Positions 1 to 9,953 of a stretch of 64,000 nucleotides of DNA are shown in pieces; position 1 is the stretch's first letter; the number at the start of each line of letters is the position of its first letter. The translations under genes were made by a program, and so were the position numbers. The notes under the pieces are model-generated. The model was not told the DNA's origin, searched no databases, and saw only the letters and a program-made list of their open reading frames with translations. The DNA is from Providencia sp. (GTDB lineage: Bacteria > Pseudomonadota > Gammaproteobacteria > Enterobacterales > Enterobacteriaceae), in the NCBI RefSeq assembly GCF_003533305.1, contig NZ_DOEH01000016.1:163398-227397 (forward strand), given 5' to 3'.

Positions 1-561
1 GACTGGCAAAATGAAAATATTGCTACTGTGTTATCGCCTCACCCATGGGTCGCATTACAAAAAGCTATTGAGCGTGGAATCAATGCACCGACTGCATCGT
101 CAGCGGGACGGTTATTTGATGCTGTTGCGGCAACATTAGGTATTTGTACCAAAGAAATCAGTTGGGAGGGGGAGGCAGCTTGCCAACTTGAAGCATTGGC
201 TTCTCATTGCCAACGGAATCATCACCCAGTGACTTTGCCTTTAATCGGTCAATATCTTGATTTAGCAACATTTTGGCATCAGTGGATTAATTATCAAGCG
301 CCTGCGATAGACAAAGCGCATGCATTTCATGTGGGATTAGCCGAAGGTTTTGCAAGTTTGGCGAAACAAGCTGCTCATCAGCATGGTATTAAACGTGTCG
401 TTCTATCTGGAGGCGTAATGCATAATCAATTATTCAGAAATTTATTAATTGAAAAACTTCAGCCACTGGAAGTGATGTATGCGCGTCAATTACCAATGGG
501 AGATGGTGGATTAGCATTAGGACAGGTTGCAATTGTGGCGGCAATATTAAAAAATAAATAG
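1..561 (+). CDS. hypF: Carbamoyltransferase HypF, C-terminal part (5' end outside window)
   Basis: The reading frame is open from base 1 and ends at the TAA at 559-561, so only about the last 186 residues are present. They match the C-terminal Kae1/TsaD-like domain of HypF, with the GGVMHNQ motif and a closing GDGGLALGQ stretch. HypF uses carbamoyl phosphate and ATP to carbamoylate the C-terminal Cys of HypE, the first step in making the CN ligands of the NiFe site. It lies on the same strand just upstream of the hydrogenase-2 operon but is separated from it by 488 bases holding an FNR-type promoter. The ATP-carbamoyl and YrdC domains must lie before the window. Confidence 0.93.
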   Translation, partial: DWQNENIATVLSPHPWVALQKAIERGINAPTASSAGRLFDAVAATLGICTKEISWEGEAACQLEALASHCQRNHHPVTLPLIGQYLDLATFWHQWINYQAPAIDKAHAFHVGLAEGFASLAKQAAHQHGIKRVVLSGGVMHNQLFRNLLIEKLQPLEVMYARQLPMGDGGLALGQVAIVAAILKNK

Positions 562-1049
562 AGGAATGAATATAACTAATATTAGCGTAAATTAGTGGAT
601 TAAAAAATTGCATTTATATGTATAGACAAGATGGAGTGATAATAATCAAATGAATAACTCTTGTTTCATTTTTTTTTGATATTGATTCTTATTTACTTTG
701 TATTTATTGAATTAAAGGTTGCAGGTGAATTAATACGCTAATTTAGCTTAATTATAATTTCAAAATTGATCGAGTTAATTTATTTACTTGATAAGTAAGC
801 ATTTATAATGATTTATTTTTGCGATGAATAACCCAATACTGAATAATAAATTCTATTTTGTTAATTTAATATCTATTAGATAGTACATTGATGCTGAATC
901 GATTTTATTAGCAAAACATATAAAAAATAACGCCTATCTTATTTCCTGTTGATAAAGATCAAGTGATTAATAATAGAGAGGACTAGGATCTCTTCTTATA
1001 TTTATACATCAGGCAATGTCGAATAAGTTACCTATAATAGGAAAAAAGA
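562..1049. other. Intergenic region hypF-hybO
   Basis: This is 488 bases of very AT-rich DNA with no convincing ORF. The only well-supported element is the FNR-type promoter near its 3' end. No clear terminator for hypF was recognised. The hybO ribosome-binding site is an AGGAAA run near 1039-1044. Confidence 0.6.
949..989 (+). promoter_or_regulatory. FNR box and -10 element of the hyb operon promoter
   Basis: Bases 949-962 read TTGAT-AAAG-ATCAA, a perfect match to the FNR consensus (TTGAT, four bases, ATCAA). A TAGGAT hexamer at 984-989 fits a -10 element, which puts the start site near 996-997. The box is then centred at about -41.5, the classic class II FNR activator position. Anaerobic induction of hydrogenase 2 is well known in E. 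coli; the start site here is inferred. Confidence 0.82.
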
Positions 1050-2168
1050 ATGGCTGGAGATAACTCTATTTTTTCTCCTCATGGCATTAATCGCCGTGAT
1101 TTTATGAAATTATGTACAGCGCTAGCAGCAACAATGGGATTAAGTAGCAAGGCTGCTGCCCAAATCGCTGAATCAGTGGGTAATCCTGAGCGTCCACCGG
1201 TTATTTGGATTGGTGCTCAAGAATGTACTGGCTGTACAGAATCATTATTATGTGCAACTCACCCAACTCTCGAAAATTTAATTCTTGATACCATTTCGCT
1301 TGAATACCATGAGGTATTATCGGCGGCTTTTGGTGAGCAAGTTGAACAAAATAAACATAACGCAGTTGAGAAATACAAAGGTAAATACGTACTGGTTGTT
1401 GATGGTTCTATCCCATTAAAAGATAACGGTATTTATTGTATGGTAGCAGGTAAGCCAATTGTTGAGCATATTCGTGAAGTCGCAGAACATGCAGGTGCAA
1501 TTATTGCAATTGGTTCTTGTGCTTCATGGGGCGGCGTTGCTGCCGCAGGTAGTAATCCAACCGGTGCGGTAGGTTTAAGTGAAGTATTAAAAGATAAAAC
1601 TGTGATTAACATTCCTGGATGCCCACCGAATCCACATAATTTCCTCGCCACCGTCGCGCATTTGATTACCTATAATCGTCCGCCAAAATTGGATAGTAAA
1701 AATCGTCCAATGTTTGCCTATGGACGTTTGATTCATGAGCATTGTGAGCGCCGTCCACACTTTGATGCAGGCCGTTTTGCTAAAGAATTTGGTGATGATG
1801 GGCACCGTGAAGGCTGGTGTTTGTATCACTTAGGTTGTAAAGGACCCGAAACTTACGGTAACTGTTCAACCTTGCAATTTTGCGATGTTGGTGGTGTTTG
1901 GCCAGTAGCAATTGGGCATCCATGTTACGGCTGTAATGAGGAAAATGTCGGTTTCCATAAAGCGATTCACCAGCTTGCCAATGTTGAAAACCCAACCCCG
2001 CGTGTTGATAAACCCGATGTGAATATTCGTGAAGGTGGCAATGTGTCAGCGACCGCAGTGGGCTTAATTGGTGGTGTTGTAGGATTAGTTGCGGGTGTTA
2101 GTGTGATGGCTGTACGTGAATTAGGGCGTCAAAAACGTCATAACGATACAGACTCACGGGGGGAATAA
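1050..2168 (+). CDS. hybO: Hydrogenase-2 small subunit HybO
   Basis: This 372-residue protein is the FeS electron-transfer subunit of the periplasm-facing, membrane-bound H2-uptake hydrogenase 2, and equals the E. coli HybO length. The N-terminus carries a twin-arginine signal (RRDFMK at about residues 15-20) followed by a hydrophobic stretch, so the folded HybO-HybC pair should be exported by Tat. The proximal-cluster motif ECTGCTES and later Cys/His motifs for the other clusters are present. A C-terminal hydrophobic helix (about residues 335-355) should anchor the dimer. It is the first gene after the FNR promoter, and hybA follows two bases after its stop. Confidence 0.96.
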   Translation: MAGDNSIFSPHGINRRDFMKLCTALAATMGLSSKAAAQIAESVGNPERPPVIWIGAQECTGCTESLLCATHPTLENLILDTISLEYHEVLSAAFGEQVEQNKHNAVEKYKGKYVLVVDGSIPLKDNGIYCMVAGKPIVEHIREVAEHAGAIIAIGSCASWGGVAAAGSNPTGAVGLSEVLKDKTVINIPGCPPNPHNFLATVAHLITYNRPPKLDSKNRPMFAYGRLIHEHCERRPHFDAGRFAKEFGDDGHREGWCLYHLGCKGPETYGNCSTLQFCDVGGVWPVAIGHPCYGCNEENVGFHKAIHQLANVENPTPRVDKPDVNIREGGNVSATAVGLIGGVVGLVAGVSVMAVRELGRQKRHNDTDSRGE

Positions 2169-2170
2169 CC

Positions 2171-3160
2171 GTGAATAGACGAAATTTCCTTAAAATATCG
2201 GCAGGGGGAGCGCTGTTGGCTGGCAGCACTTCAGCCTATTGCGCTGGAGCAGAAAACAGGCCACCAATACCTAATTCCCTCGGTATGTTATACGACTCGA
2301 CTTTGTGTGTCGGTTGTCAGGCTTGCGTGACTAAATGTCAGGAAATTAACAATCCTGTACCGAACCCTGTTGGGGAAAAAACGTGGTCTAACAACGATAA
2401 ATTAACACCTTATACCAATAATATTATTCAGGTATGGAGCAGTGGAACAGGGGTTAATAAAGATCAGGAAAAAGACGGATATGCCTACATTAAAAAACAA
2501 TGTATGCATTGCGTTGACCCTAACTGTGTTTCTGTCTGTCCAGTTTCAGCGCTCAAAAAAGATCCTAAAACTGGTATCGTTCATTATGATGCCAGTATTT
2601 GTACGGGTTGTCGCTACTGCATGGTGGGCTGTCCGTTCAATATTCCAAAATATGCTTATGACGATAAATTTGGTGCTATTCACAAATGTGAATTGTGTAA
2701 CCAAAAAGGTGTAGAACGTTTAGATAAAGGCGGTTTGCCGGGCTGTGTTGAAGTTTGTCCAACTGGCGCGGTAATTTTTGGTACTCGCGAAGAACTTCTC
2801 GCTGAGGCGCAAAAACGTTTGACGCTAAAAGCGGGTGAGCAATATGGCTATCCACGCCAAACGCTTAATAGTAATGACCCGAATGTCATGGCTGTGCCTA
2901 AATATGAATCTCATATTTATGGTGAATATGAAGCGGGCGGTACACAAGTTATGGTGTTATCTGGCGTGCCATATCAACATCTTGGATTGCCTGAGTTGGA
3001 GCAATTATCCACAGGGGCACGGTCTGAGCATGTCCAACATACGTTGTACAAAGGGATGGTTCTGCCATTGGCAGCATTAGCCGGTTTAAGTTTCTTGGTG
3101 CATCGCAATACTAAGAAAAAAGATAATGAAGAGGACGATCATCATGACGACGCATCATAA
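2171..3160 (+). CDS. hybA: Hydrogenase-2 ferredoxin-like subunit HybA
   Basis: This 329-residue protein passes electrons between HybO and the membrane subunit HybB. It starts with GTG at 2171, preceded by a G-rich ribosome-binding site inside the end of hybO. An N-terminal Tat signal (NRRNFLK) is followed by four cysteine groups typical of a four-[4Fe-4S] ferredoxin: [27 protein letters not shown] and CELCN with CVEVCP. A C-terminal transmembrane helix (about residues 297-312) matches E. coli HybA. Its last 17 bases overlap the chosen hybB start. Confidence 0.95.
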   Translation: MNRRNFLKISAGGALLAGSTSAYCAGAENRPPIPNSLGMLYDSTLCVGCQACVTKCQEINNPVPNPVGEKTWSNNDKLTPYTNNIIQVWSSGTGVNKDQEKDGYAYIKKQCMHCVDPNCVSVCPVSALKKDPKTGIVHYDASICTGCRYCMVGCPFNIPKYAYDDKFGAIHKCELCNQKGVERLDKGGLPGCVEVCPTGAVIFGTREELLAEAQKRLTLKAGEQYGYPRQTLNSNDPNVMAVPKYESHIYGEYEAGGTQVMVLSGVPYQHLGLPELEQLSTGARSEHVQHTLYKGMVLPLAALAGLSFLVHRNTKKKDNEEDDHHDDAS

Positions 3161-4331
3161 AGAACAGCCTCTTGGCGGGCGTTTAGTCAGTTGGCCTGTG
3201 ATTGTCTTTGGGCCATTTATTTTATTGTGTGTCTTTTTCATCATTAAACGGCTGGTTTTTGGACTGGGCTCTGTGTCAGATTTGAACGGTGGATACCCTT
3301 GGGGGATCTGGATTGCGTTTGACTTGTTGATCGGAACTGGTTTTGCCTGTGGCGGTTGGGCGTTAGCTTGGGCGGTGTATGTGTGCAACAAAGGTGAATA
3401 TCACCCGCTAGTGCGCCCCGCATTACTGGCTAGTTTATTTGGTTACTCCCTTGGTGGTTTATCGATTGCGATTGACGTTGGTCGTTATTGGAATCTACCT
3501 TATTTTTATATTCCGGGATTCTTTAATACTAATTCAGTGCTATTTGAAACTGCGGTATGTATGACTATCTACATCGGTATCATGGCATTGGAATTTGCGC
3601 CTGCACTGTGTGAACGATTTGGTTGGAAAGTATCATTAAAACGCCTCAATAAAGTGATGTTTATTATTATTGCGTTTGGTGCTTTGCTACCGATGATGCA
3701 CCAATCCTCGATGGGTTCATTAATGATTGCGGCAGGTTATAAAGTTCATCCTATTTGGCAAAGTTATGAAATGTTGCCGCTATTGTCATTGTTGACTGCG
3801 TTCATCATGGGCTTCTCAATACTTATTTTTGAAGGTTCTTTGATGCAAGCTGCACTGAAAGGGCAAGGGGCTGATGAGCGTCCATTGTTTGTCCGCTTAA
3901 CGCGGATCCTTCAAGTGTTTTTGGTGCTGTTTTTGGCTTGTCGTTTTGGCGAGCTGATTTATCACCAAAAAATTCATTACATTATGGCATTTGATTTTTA
4001 TTCAATGATGTTTTGGATTGAAATCGCATTGCTGGTCTTTCCGTTAATTATTTTCCGTTTACCTGCATTACGTAATGATTCCAGATGGCTGTATATCAGC
4101 GGTCTTAGCATGATGATCGGTGCGGCAATGTGGCGAATGAGCTATTCATTAGTGGCGTTCAACCCAGGTGGCGGTTATGAGTACTTTCCAACCGCAGCGG
4201 AACTATTAATTTCAATTGGTTTTGTGGCTATCGAGATATGCGCCTATATCTTGTTAATACGTCTATTACCAATTATCCCTGCATTAAAAAAATCTAATTT
4301 GAATCCTTCTCAGGCCCGAGGTAAAGCATGA
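3144..4331 (+). CDS. hybB: Hydrogenase-2 integral membrane subunit HybB
   Basis: HybB is the NrfD/PsrC-type multi-spanning membrane protein that links HybA to the quinone pool. The product is 395 residues with about ten hydrophobic helices and begins [12 protein letters not shown], like E. coli HybB. I chose ATG 3144 over the in-frame ATG at 3126 because a GAGG ribosome-binding site at 3131-3134 fits it and because of N-terminal similarity to the family. It overlaps hybA by 17 bases and hybC by four (ATGA), which indicates translational coupling. Confidence 0.93.
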   Translation: MTTHHKEQPLGGRLVSWPVIVFGPFILLCVFFIIKRLVFGLGSVSDLNGGYPWGIWIAFDLLIGTGFACGGWALAWAVYVCNKGEYHPLVRPALLASLFGYSLGGLSIAIDVGRYWNLPYFYIPGFFNTNSVLFETAVCMTIYIGIMALEFAPALCERFGWKVSLKRLNKVMFIIIAFGALLPMMHQSSMGSLMIAAGYKVHPIWQSYEMLPLLSLLTAFIMGFSILIFEGSLMQAALKGQGADERPLFVRLTRILQVFLVLFLACRFGELIYHQKIHYIMAFDFYSMMFWIEIALLVFPLIIFRLPALRNDSRWLYISGLSMMIGAAMWRMSYSLVAFNPGGGYEYFPTAAELLISIGFVAIEICAYILLIRLLPIIPALKKSNLNPSQARGKA

Positions 4332-6031
4332 GCCAACGTATAACAATTGATCCGGTCACTCGTATCGAAGGTCACTTACGCATTGATTGCGAAATTGAAG
4401 ATGGAAAAGTCACCAAAGCTTGGGCTTCTGGCACCATGTGGCGCGGAATGGAAGAGATCGTTAAAGGGAAAGATCCTCGCGATGCTTGGATGATTATGCA
4501 GCGCATTTGTGGCGTGTGTACCACGGTGCACGGTATTGTTTCAGTGCGTACCATTGAAAACGCACTTAATCTTGATGTGCCTGTGAATGCGCAGTATATC
4601 CGTAACATGATCCTAGCGGCACATACGATTCAAGATCATATTGTACATTTCTATCAATTATCAGCGTTAGATTGGGTGGATATTACATCGGCGCTTAAAG
4701 CCGACCCTAATAAAGCGGCTGATATATTAAAAGGTGTATCAACTTGGTCGCTTAATAGCCCTGAAGAATTCACGCGTGTACAAGAAAAGATCAAAAGCTT
4801 AGTCGCAAGTGGCCAATTAGGTATTTTTGCCAATGGTTACTGGGGACACCCAGCGATGAAACTATCACCGGAAGTGAATTTAATCGCTGTAGCTCACTAT
4901 TTACAAGCTTTAGAATGCCAACGCGATGCAAACCGTATCGTTGCATTGTTAGGTGGAAAAACGCCACACATTCAAAACTTGGCGGTAGGTGGGGTGGCGA
5001 ACCCAATCAATCTTGATGGTATTGGGGTATTAAACCTTGAGCGTTTGATGTATGTGAAATCCTTTATTGACCGTTTAGGCGATTTCATCGAGCAAGTTTA
5101 TAAGATTGACGCTGCGGTAATTGCATCGGGTTATCCTGAATGGCTTGAAGTCGGACAAGGCGCGAAAAACTACATGTGTATGCCTGAATTACCGATGGAT
5201 GGTAAAAATGGCAGCTTCTTATTACCGGGTGGCTATTTAGAAAATAGTGATTTTAGTACTTATCGTCCGATTACTAGCCACATGGATGAGTATCTGATTA
5301 ACGGTATTAAAGAAAGTGGTAAGCACGCTTGGTATAAAGAAGATGAGCCGTTAGCACCGTGGGAAGGAAAGACTAATCCAGATTACACCGGATGGGATGA
5401 AGACGGTAAATACTCGTGGGTAAAAGCGCCGACATTTTATGATAAAACGGTAGAAGTGGGGCCATTAGCCGACCTGTTATGTAAATTGGCAGCGAAGCAT
5501 GAGCCGACAGAAAAACATTTTAATGATGTGGTTAATCTGTATAAAACGCTCACGGGCAATAGCATTGAAATCGACCAACTTCATTCAACCCTTGGCCGTA
5601 TTATTGGTCGTAGTGTGCGTTGTTGTGTTTTAAACGATACGTTATCAATTCAGTGGCAAGCGCTGGTGGATAATATTGGTAAAGGTGATTTCACGACTTT
5701 CGTTAAGCCTGTTTTCCCTGAAAATATGACTATCAAAGGCGTCGGTTTTGGTGAAGTTCCGCGCGGCTTGTTGTCTCATTGGGTGGTGATTAAAGACGGT
5801 GTCATTGAGAACTACCAAGCGGTTGTTCCTTCAACATGGAATTCTGGCCCACGTAATTTTAATGATGAACCGGGTCCTTATGAACAAGCGCTAGTCGGTA
5901 CGCCGATTGCCGATCCATCAAAACCACTTGAAGTGGTGCGTACTATCCATTCATTCGACCCATGTATGTCTTGTGCAGTACATATTGTTGATACTGAAGG
6001 GTCTGAAGTGACTAAGGTTAAGGTGCTGTAA
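4328..6031 (+). CDS. hybC: Hydrogenase-2 large (NiFe catalytic) subunit HybC
   Basis: This 567-residue protein has exactly the E. coli HybC length and carries the NiFe(CN)2CO active site. The N-terminal metal-ligand motif RICGVC lies near residue 60 and the C-terminal one, DPCMSC, near residue 545. The sequence continues past DPCMSCAVH with a 15-residue tail that the protease HybD should remove after nickel insertion. There is no signal peptide, as expected for a partner exported bound to HybO. Start and stop overlap hybB (ATGA) and hybD (TAATG). Confidence 0.97.
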   Translation: MSQRITIDPVTRIEGHLRIDCEIEDGKVTKAWASGTMWRGMEEIVKGKDPRDAWMIMQRICGVCTTVHGIVSVRTIENALNLDVPVNAQYIRNMILAAHTIQDHIVHFYQLSALDWVDITSALKADPNKAADILKGVSTWSLNSPEEFTRVQEKIKSLVASGQLGIFANGYWGHPAMKLSPEVNLIAVAHYLQALECQRDANRIVALLGGKTPHIQNLAVGGVANPINLDGIGVLNLERLMYVKSFIDRLGDFIEQVYKIDAAVIASGYPEWLEVGQGAKNYMCMPELPMDGKNGSFLLPGGYLENSDFSTYRPITSHMDEYLINGIKESGKHAWYKEDEPLAPWEGKTNPDYTGWDEDGKYSWVKAPTFYDKTVEVGPLADLLCKLAAKHEPTEKHFNDVVNLYKTLTGNSIEIDQLHSTLGRIIGRSVRCCVLNDTLSIQWQALVDNIGKGDFTTFVKPVFPENMTIKGVGFGEVPRGLLSHWVVIKDGVIENYQAVVPSTWNSGPRNFNDEPGPYEQALVGTPIADPSKPLEVVRTIHSFDPCMSCAVHIVDTEGSEVTKVKVL

Positions 6032-6525
6032 TGCGTATTTTAGTCCTTGGTGTGGGTAATATTTTGCTCAGTGATGAAGGGATCGGTGTTCGGATCGTTG
6101 AAGCACTTGAGCAGCGTTACCATTTACCTGAATGTGTTGAAGTTTTAGATGGCGGAACGGCAGGCATGGAGCTCATTGGGCCCATGGCTGATCGTGACCA
6201 TCTGATTATCGCCGATGTGGTGCTGTCTAGTCAGAAACCCGGCAGTATTTTAGTGTTGCGGGACGCCGAAGTTCCCGCACTCTTTACCCGTAAGATTTCG
6301 CCTCATCAGCTTGGTTTATCTGATGTGTTATCCGCATTACATCTCACTGATGAATTTCCACAAAAATTATCGTTAGTCGGCATTGTGCCTGACTCGTTGG
6401 AGCCACGTATTGGTTTGACTGCAATTGGTCAAGCTGCGCTGGAACCTGCATTACAGAAAGTGATTGAGATACTACGCAGTGAAGGTCTAGACATTGTAGC
6501 GAAAGAAGAGCGTTTACATGCCTGA
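6031..6525 (+). CDS. hybD: Hydrogenase-2 maturation endopeptidase HybD
   Basis: This 164-residue cytoplasmic protease cleaves the C-terminal extension of HybC once nickel is in place. Family metal-sensing residues are visible: Glu16 in SDEGIG, Asp62 in IIADVV and the His of ISPHQLG at residue 92 (93 in E. coli, one residue offset). The length equals the E. coli protein. It starts on the last base of the hybC stop codon and overlaps hybE by 8 bases. Confidence 0.95.
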   Translation: MRILVLGVGNILLSDEGIGVRIVEALEQRYHLPECVEVLDGGTAGMELIGPMADRDHLIIADVVLSSQKPGSILVLRDAEVPALFTRKISPHQLGLSDVLSALHLTDEFPQKLSLVGIVPDSLEPRIGLTAIGQAALEPALQKVIEILRSEGLDIVAKEERLHA

Positions 6526-7024
6526 TGAAATTAGCAGTAATGAAATCAAGGGTTATGAAAATAACCCTCAGGAACTCGTTCAAGCAGCATTTGAGCGAGT
6601 CTCGAAGCAGTCTATGCATGATCTTTCATTTCTTCATCCTACAATGGGGATCTATGCGAGTGAATTTGCTTTATTTGAAAATCAATGGGTTGGCGTTGTC
6701 ATAACCCCTTGGATGCTTAGTGCTATGATTTTGCCGGGGCCAAACCAATATTGGCCTCACCGTGCTATAGGTGAAAAATTAGGGTTAATACTACCCTATG
6801 GAGAAATGACCTATACGGTGGGTGAATTAGAAGGCCTCACGCAATACCTTGCTTGTTCATTGATGTCACCGTTGGATAGAACTTTAAGTGCAGAGCAAGG
6901 GCTTCATCTTGTGGATGATTGTCGCCGTATCTTGCTGTCATTACCGATAGTTGACTCCAATATTCCAACCTCACCAGCACGTAGAGACTTATTTACCCGC
7001 CATATGAGAAATAGTGATGCATGA
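6518..7024 (+). CDS. hybE: Hydrogenase-2 assembly chaperone HybE
   Basis: This 168-residue protein matches the HybE/[NiFe]-hydrogenase assembly chaperone family, which in E. coli binds the HybO Tat signal and delays export until maturation is complete. The recognisable core runs from FLHPTMGIYASEF to GPNQYWP and ends in TSPARRDLF near the C-terminus. It overlaps hybD by 8 bases and hypA by 8 bases. No rubredoxin-like partner gene is present. Confidence 0.92.
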   Translation: MPDEISSNEIKGYENNPQELVQAAFERVSKQSMHDLSFLHPTMGIYASEFALFENQWVGVVITPWMLSAMILPGPNQYWPHRAIGEKLGLILPYGEMTYTVGELEGLTQYLACSLMSPLDRTLSAEQGLHLVDDCRRILLSLPIVDSNIPTSPARRDLFTRHMRNSDA

Positions 7025-7358
7025 AGTTTCTCTGTGCCAAAGCACCCTTGAGATTATTGAGCAACAAGCCAAACAACATGGCGTGAGCAAGGTCACGGGG
7101 GTGTGGCTAGAAATTGGAACGCTTTCTTGTGTCGAAGAAAGTTCGTTTCGTTTCTGTTTTGATATCGCGTGTCGCGGTACGGTTGCACAGGGAAGTCAGT
7201 TACATATTATTTATCGACCCGCGCAAGCTTGGTGTTGGGATTGCTGTGAAAGTGTTGAAGTTAGTGAGCATCATTCTGTTTGTCCTAAATGCCAAGGTCT
7301 AAACCTTAAAGTGGAAGGTGGAGACAGTTTAAAAATCAAAGAGCTCGAAGTGGAGTAG
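7017..7358 (+). CDS. hypA: Hydrogenase nickel incorporation protein HypA/HybF
   Basis: This 113-residue nickel metallochaperone passes Ni(II) with HypB to the large-subunit precursor. I chose ATG 7017, not the GTG at 7014, because the family begins Met-His-Glu and needs His2 for nickel binding. The structural zinc site is visible as CWDC and CPKC motifs separated by a short loop (about residues 73-94). The length equals E. coli HybF, so in this operon position it could equally be named hybF. A 126-base gap with its own FNR-like promoter follows. Confidence 0.93.
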   Translation: MHEVSLCQSTLEIIEQQAKQHGVSKVTGVWLEIGTLSCVEESSFRFCFDIACRGTVAQGSQLHIIYRPAQAWCWDCCESVEVSEHHSVCPKCQGLNLKVEGGDSLKIKELEVE

Positions 7359-7411
7359 TTCAACGCCAATGGCATTTCAGGTTTATCTTAGTGAAACTAT
7401 CTAGCCTAATT

Positions 7412-7455
7412 TTGAGGTTAATCAACCCTTTTTTTTGATATTGGACTACTCTAAT
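7412..7455 (+). promoter_or_regulatory. FNR-like box and -10 element upstream of hypB
   Basis: Bases 7412-7425 read TTGAG-GTTA-ATCAA, nine of ten matches to the FNR consensus. TCTAAT at 7450-7455 matches five of six -10 bases and puts the box about 42-44 bases before a start site near 7461. E. coli has an FNR-dependent internal promoter feeding hypBCDE from a similar place, which supports the reading. The exact start site is inferred. Confidence 0.65.
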
Positions 7456-7484
7456 TTTAGAAAACGTAGTTGGGAGCGAATCTT

Positions 7485-8567
7485 ATGTGCAGTACTTGTG
7501 GATGTGCAACAGGCGAGCGTCGAATAGAAGGTGATGAGCATAATCATCATCACGATCACCACCACGATCATCACGAACACAGTCATGACCATGATCATCA
7601 TGAACATAGCCATGACCACCACCATCACGGTCATCATGACCATAATCATGAAAACCATAATCACAACCATGACCATGAAAAAGAGGGTCAAACCGTGATT
7701 ATTCATCACCACTATTATCATCAAGGTGATGTCCATAACCATTATCATCAGTATGAACCGACTTCAATTGATGAAAAAGCAAAGAAACAAAAACATAAGC
7801 ACAAACATAAACATGTTTATGAAAATGTAGAAAAAACATTTATACCCGCAGGTGAACATCATGATCTCGATTATGGTCACGGTGAAGCCGGAACTCATGC
7901 CCCTGGTATGAGCCAAAAACGCATGCTGCAAATTGAAATGGATGTGTTAGGCAAAAATAACCACCTTGCAGAGCATAATCGTGAAGCATTCGTCGAAAAA
8001 AATATTTTAGCGCTAAATCTAGTTTCGAGTCCCGGTTCAGGGAAAACCACCTTGCTAACTGAAACGCTGTTACGTTTACGTGACAAAATCAATTGTGCGG
8101 TTGTTGAGGGAGACCAACAAACCACTAATGATGCGCAGCGTATTCGTGAAACGGGTGTGCCCGCTATCCAAGTCAATACCGGTAAAGGTTGCCATTTAGA
8201 CGCACAAATGGTGCACGATGCGGCGGCTCGCTTAAATCTAGAAGATAACAGTCTTTTATTTATTGAAAATGTGGGTAATTTAGTTTGTCCTGCCAGTTTC
8301 GACTTAGGTGAACGTCATAAAGTTGCTGTGTTATCTGTCACCGAAGGGGAAGATAAGCCGCTTAAATATCCGCATATGTTCGCTGCCGCAAATATCATGA
8401 TTTTAAATAAAATCGATTTACTGCCTTACCTGCATTTTGATGTTGATGCTTGTATCGCTAATGCAAAACGAGTAAACCCTGATATTCAAGTGATCAAACT
8501 CTCAGCCACAACGGGAGAAGGCATGGATGCATGGCTGGCTTGGTTGGAGCAACAGCTATGTGCTTAG
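7485..8567 (+). CDS. hypB: Hydrogenase nickel incorporation GTPase HypB with histidine-rich extension
   Basis: HypB is the GTPase that delivers nickel with HypA. I chose ATG 7485 because a GGGAG ribosome-binding site at 7472-7476 precedes it and because the protein then starts [10 protein letters not shown], containing the N-terminal CXXCGC nickel site. At 360 residues it is about 70 longer than E. coli HypB. The excess is a histidine-rich region with 28 His in residues 19-64 and 43 His before the G domain at about residue 145, including HHH and HKHKHKH runs. The G domain has the P-loop SSPGSGKTT, and NKID for guanine recognition. The tract suggests nickel storage, as in the nickel-storing HypB of rhizobia. 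Confidence 0.95.
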   Translation: MCSTCGCATGERRIEGDEHNHHHDHHHDHHEHSHDHDHHEHSHDHHHHGHHDHNHENHNHNHDHEKEGQTVIIHHHYYHQGDVHNHYHQYEPTSIDEKAKKQKHKHKHKHVYENVEKTFIPAGEHHDLDYGHGEAGTHAPGMSQKRMLQIEMDVLGKNNHLAEHNREAFVEKNILALNLVSSPGSGKTTLLTETLLRLRDKINCAVVEGDQQTTNDAQRIRETGVPAIQVNTGKGCHLDAQMVHDAAARLNLEDNSLLFIENVGNLVCPASFDLGERHKVAVLSVTEGEDKPLKYPHMFAAANIMILNKIDLLPYLHFDVDACIANAKRVNPDIQVIKLSATTGEGMDAWLAWLEQQLCA

Positions 8568-8854
8568 GTATTCCAGGAAAAGTTGTTGCAGTAGGTGAAG
8601 ATATTCATCAATTGGCACAAGTTGACGTTTGTGGTGTTAAACGTGAAGTGAATATCGGGTTAATCTGCGAGGGTGATACTGCTGATTTATTGGGGCAGTG
8701 GGTATTGGTGCATGTAGGGTTTGCGATGAGCGTGATCAATGAAGAAGAAGCGCAATCCACACTAGATGCCTTAAGGGCCATGAGTCAGTTAGAGCATGAA
8801 GTCGATGATTTTAGTGGGCTAAACGCTGGAGCCGCAGATGCAGTATGTCGATGA
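8558..8854 (+). CDS. hypC: Hydrogenase assembly chaperone HypC
   Basis: This small chaperone carries the Fe(CN)2CO group with HypD to the large-subunit precursor. I chose ATG 8558 because the product then begins MCLGIPGKV, with the essential Cys2 exposed after Met removal. It has 98 residues, slightly longer than E. coli HypC (90) or HybG (82) through an acidic C-terminal tail. It overlaps hypB by 10 bases and hypD by 17. As the only HypC/HybG homologue in the window it may serve hydrogenase 2 directly. Confidence 0.94.
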   Translation: MCLGIPGKVVAVGEDIHQLAQVDVCGVKREVNIGLICEGDTADLLGQWVLVHVGFAMSVINEEEAQSTLDALRAMSQLEHEVDDFSGLNAGAADAVCR

Positions 8855-9953
8855 GTTTCGTGATCCGGCCTTAGCTAAAGTACTACTGAATCATATCAAT
8901 CAGCGTGTTGCACAAATACCACGTGCGAAACAACGCCCATTACAGCTAATGGAAGTGTGTGGCGGTCATACCCATGCCATTTTTAAATTTGGCATTGACC
9001 AACTATTACCCCCTGAGATTGAATTTGTGCATGGACCGGGCTGTCCGGTCTGTGTACTGCCGATGGGGCGTATTGATGGTTGTATCGATATTGCTAAGCA
9101 CCCTGAAGTCATCTTTTGTACCTATGGGGATGCGATGCGTGTTCCCGGAAAAAATGGCTCATTATTGGATGCTAAACGTCTAGGGGCTGATGTCCGAATT
9201 GTCTATTCTCCACTAGATGCGCTATCTCTTGCGGAAAAAAATCCTAATCGAGAAGTGGTTTTCTTTGGACTCGGTTTTGAAACCACAATGCCGAGTACGG
9301 CACTTACATTGCAGCAAGCTCGCCGTCGTAACCTCAAAAATTTCTCCGTATTTTGCCAACATATTACTATTATTCCCACCCTGCGTAGTTTGTTAGAGCA
9401 GCCAGATGTGCGTATTGATGGTTTTCTGGCGCCGGGGCACGTCAGCATGGTAATTGGCTCCCATCCTTATGCGTTTATTACCGAAGAGTTTCATAAACCA
9501 CTAGTGGTGACAGGTTTCGAGCCGTTAGATATCTTGCAAGCTCTTGCCATGTTGGTGGATCAAATTGCAGATGGTCGATGTGTGGTTGAAAATCAATATA
9601 AACGTATTGTGACTGAAGACGGTAATCACCTTGCATTGGAAGCTTTGGCCGATGTTTTTGAATTGAAAGCATCCAGCGAATGGCGTGGGTTGGGCGAAAT
9701 CGCCGGTTCCGGTGTGCAATTAACCGCGGATTATCAATCTTTTGATGCAGAGAGTCGTTTTCACGTTCAGCCGTACCAAGTCGCTGATGATCCACAAGCG
9801 CGTTGTGGTGATGTATTAACTGGGCGATGTAAACCTATCGATTGTGCTTTATTTGGTAAACGCTGTACGCCACAGACTGCATTCGGCGCCTTAATGGTCT
9901 CTTCTGAAGGCGCTTGTGCGGCGTATTATCAATATCGTCGGGAGCCACAATAA
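8838..9953 (+). CDS. hypD: Hydrogenase iron-sulfur cofactor assembly protein HypD
   Basis: This 371-residue [4Fe-4S] protein is the scaffold on which Fe(CN)2CO is built with HypC. Family motifs visible are MEVCGGHTH near residue 40, HGPGCPVC near residue 68, GFETTMPST around residue 150 and the cluster cysteines in the C-terminal part ([12 protein letters not shown] and GKRCTP). Length matches the family. It overlaps hypC by 17 bases and ends in TAATG shared with hypE. Confidence 0.96.
   Translation: MQYVDEFRDPALAKVLLNHINQRVAQIPRAKQRPLQLMEVCGGHTHAIFKFGIDQLLPPEIEFVHGPGCPVCVLPMGRIDGCIDIAKHPEVIFCTYGDAMRVPGKNGSLLDAKRLGADVRIVYSPLDALSLAEKNPNREVVFFGLGFETTMPSTALTLQQARRRNLKNFSVFCQHITIIPTLRSLLEQPDVRIDGFLAPGHVSMVIGSHPYAFITEEFHKPLVVTGFEPLDILQALAMLVDQIADGRCVVENQYKRIVTEDGNHLALEALADVFELKASSEWRGLGEIAGSGVQLTADYQSFDAESRFHVQPYQVADDPQARCGDVLTGRCKPIDCALFGKRCTPQTAFGALMVSSEGACAAYYQYRREPQ

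Noticed and set aside
7446..7748. Minus-strand ORF opposite the histidine-rich part of hypB
   Set aside because: It is the antisense of CAT/CAC-rich codons, giving a Met/Val repeat product with no ribosome-binding site; a compositional shadow.
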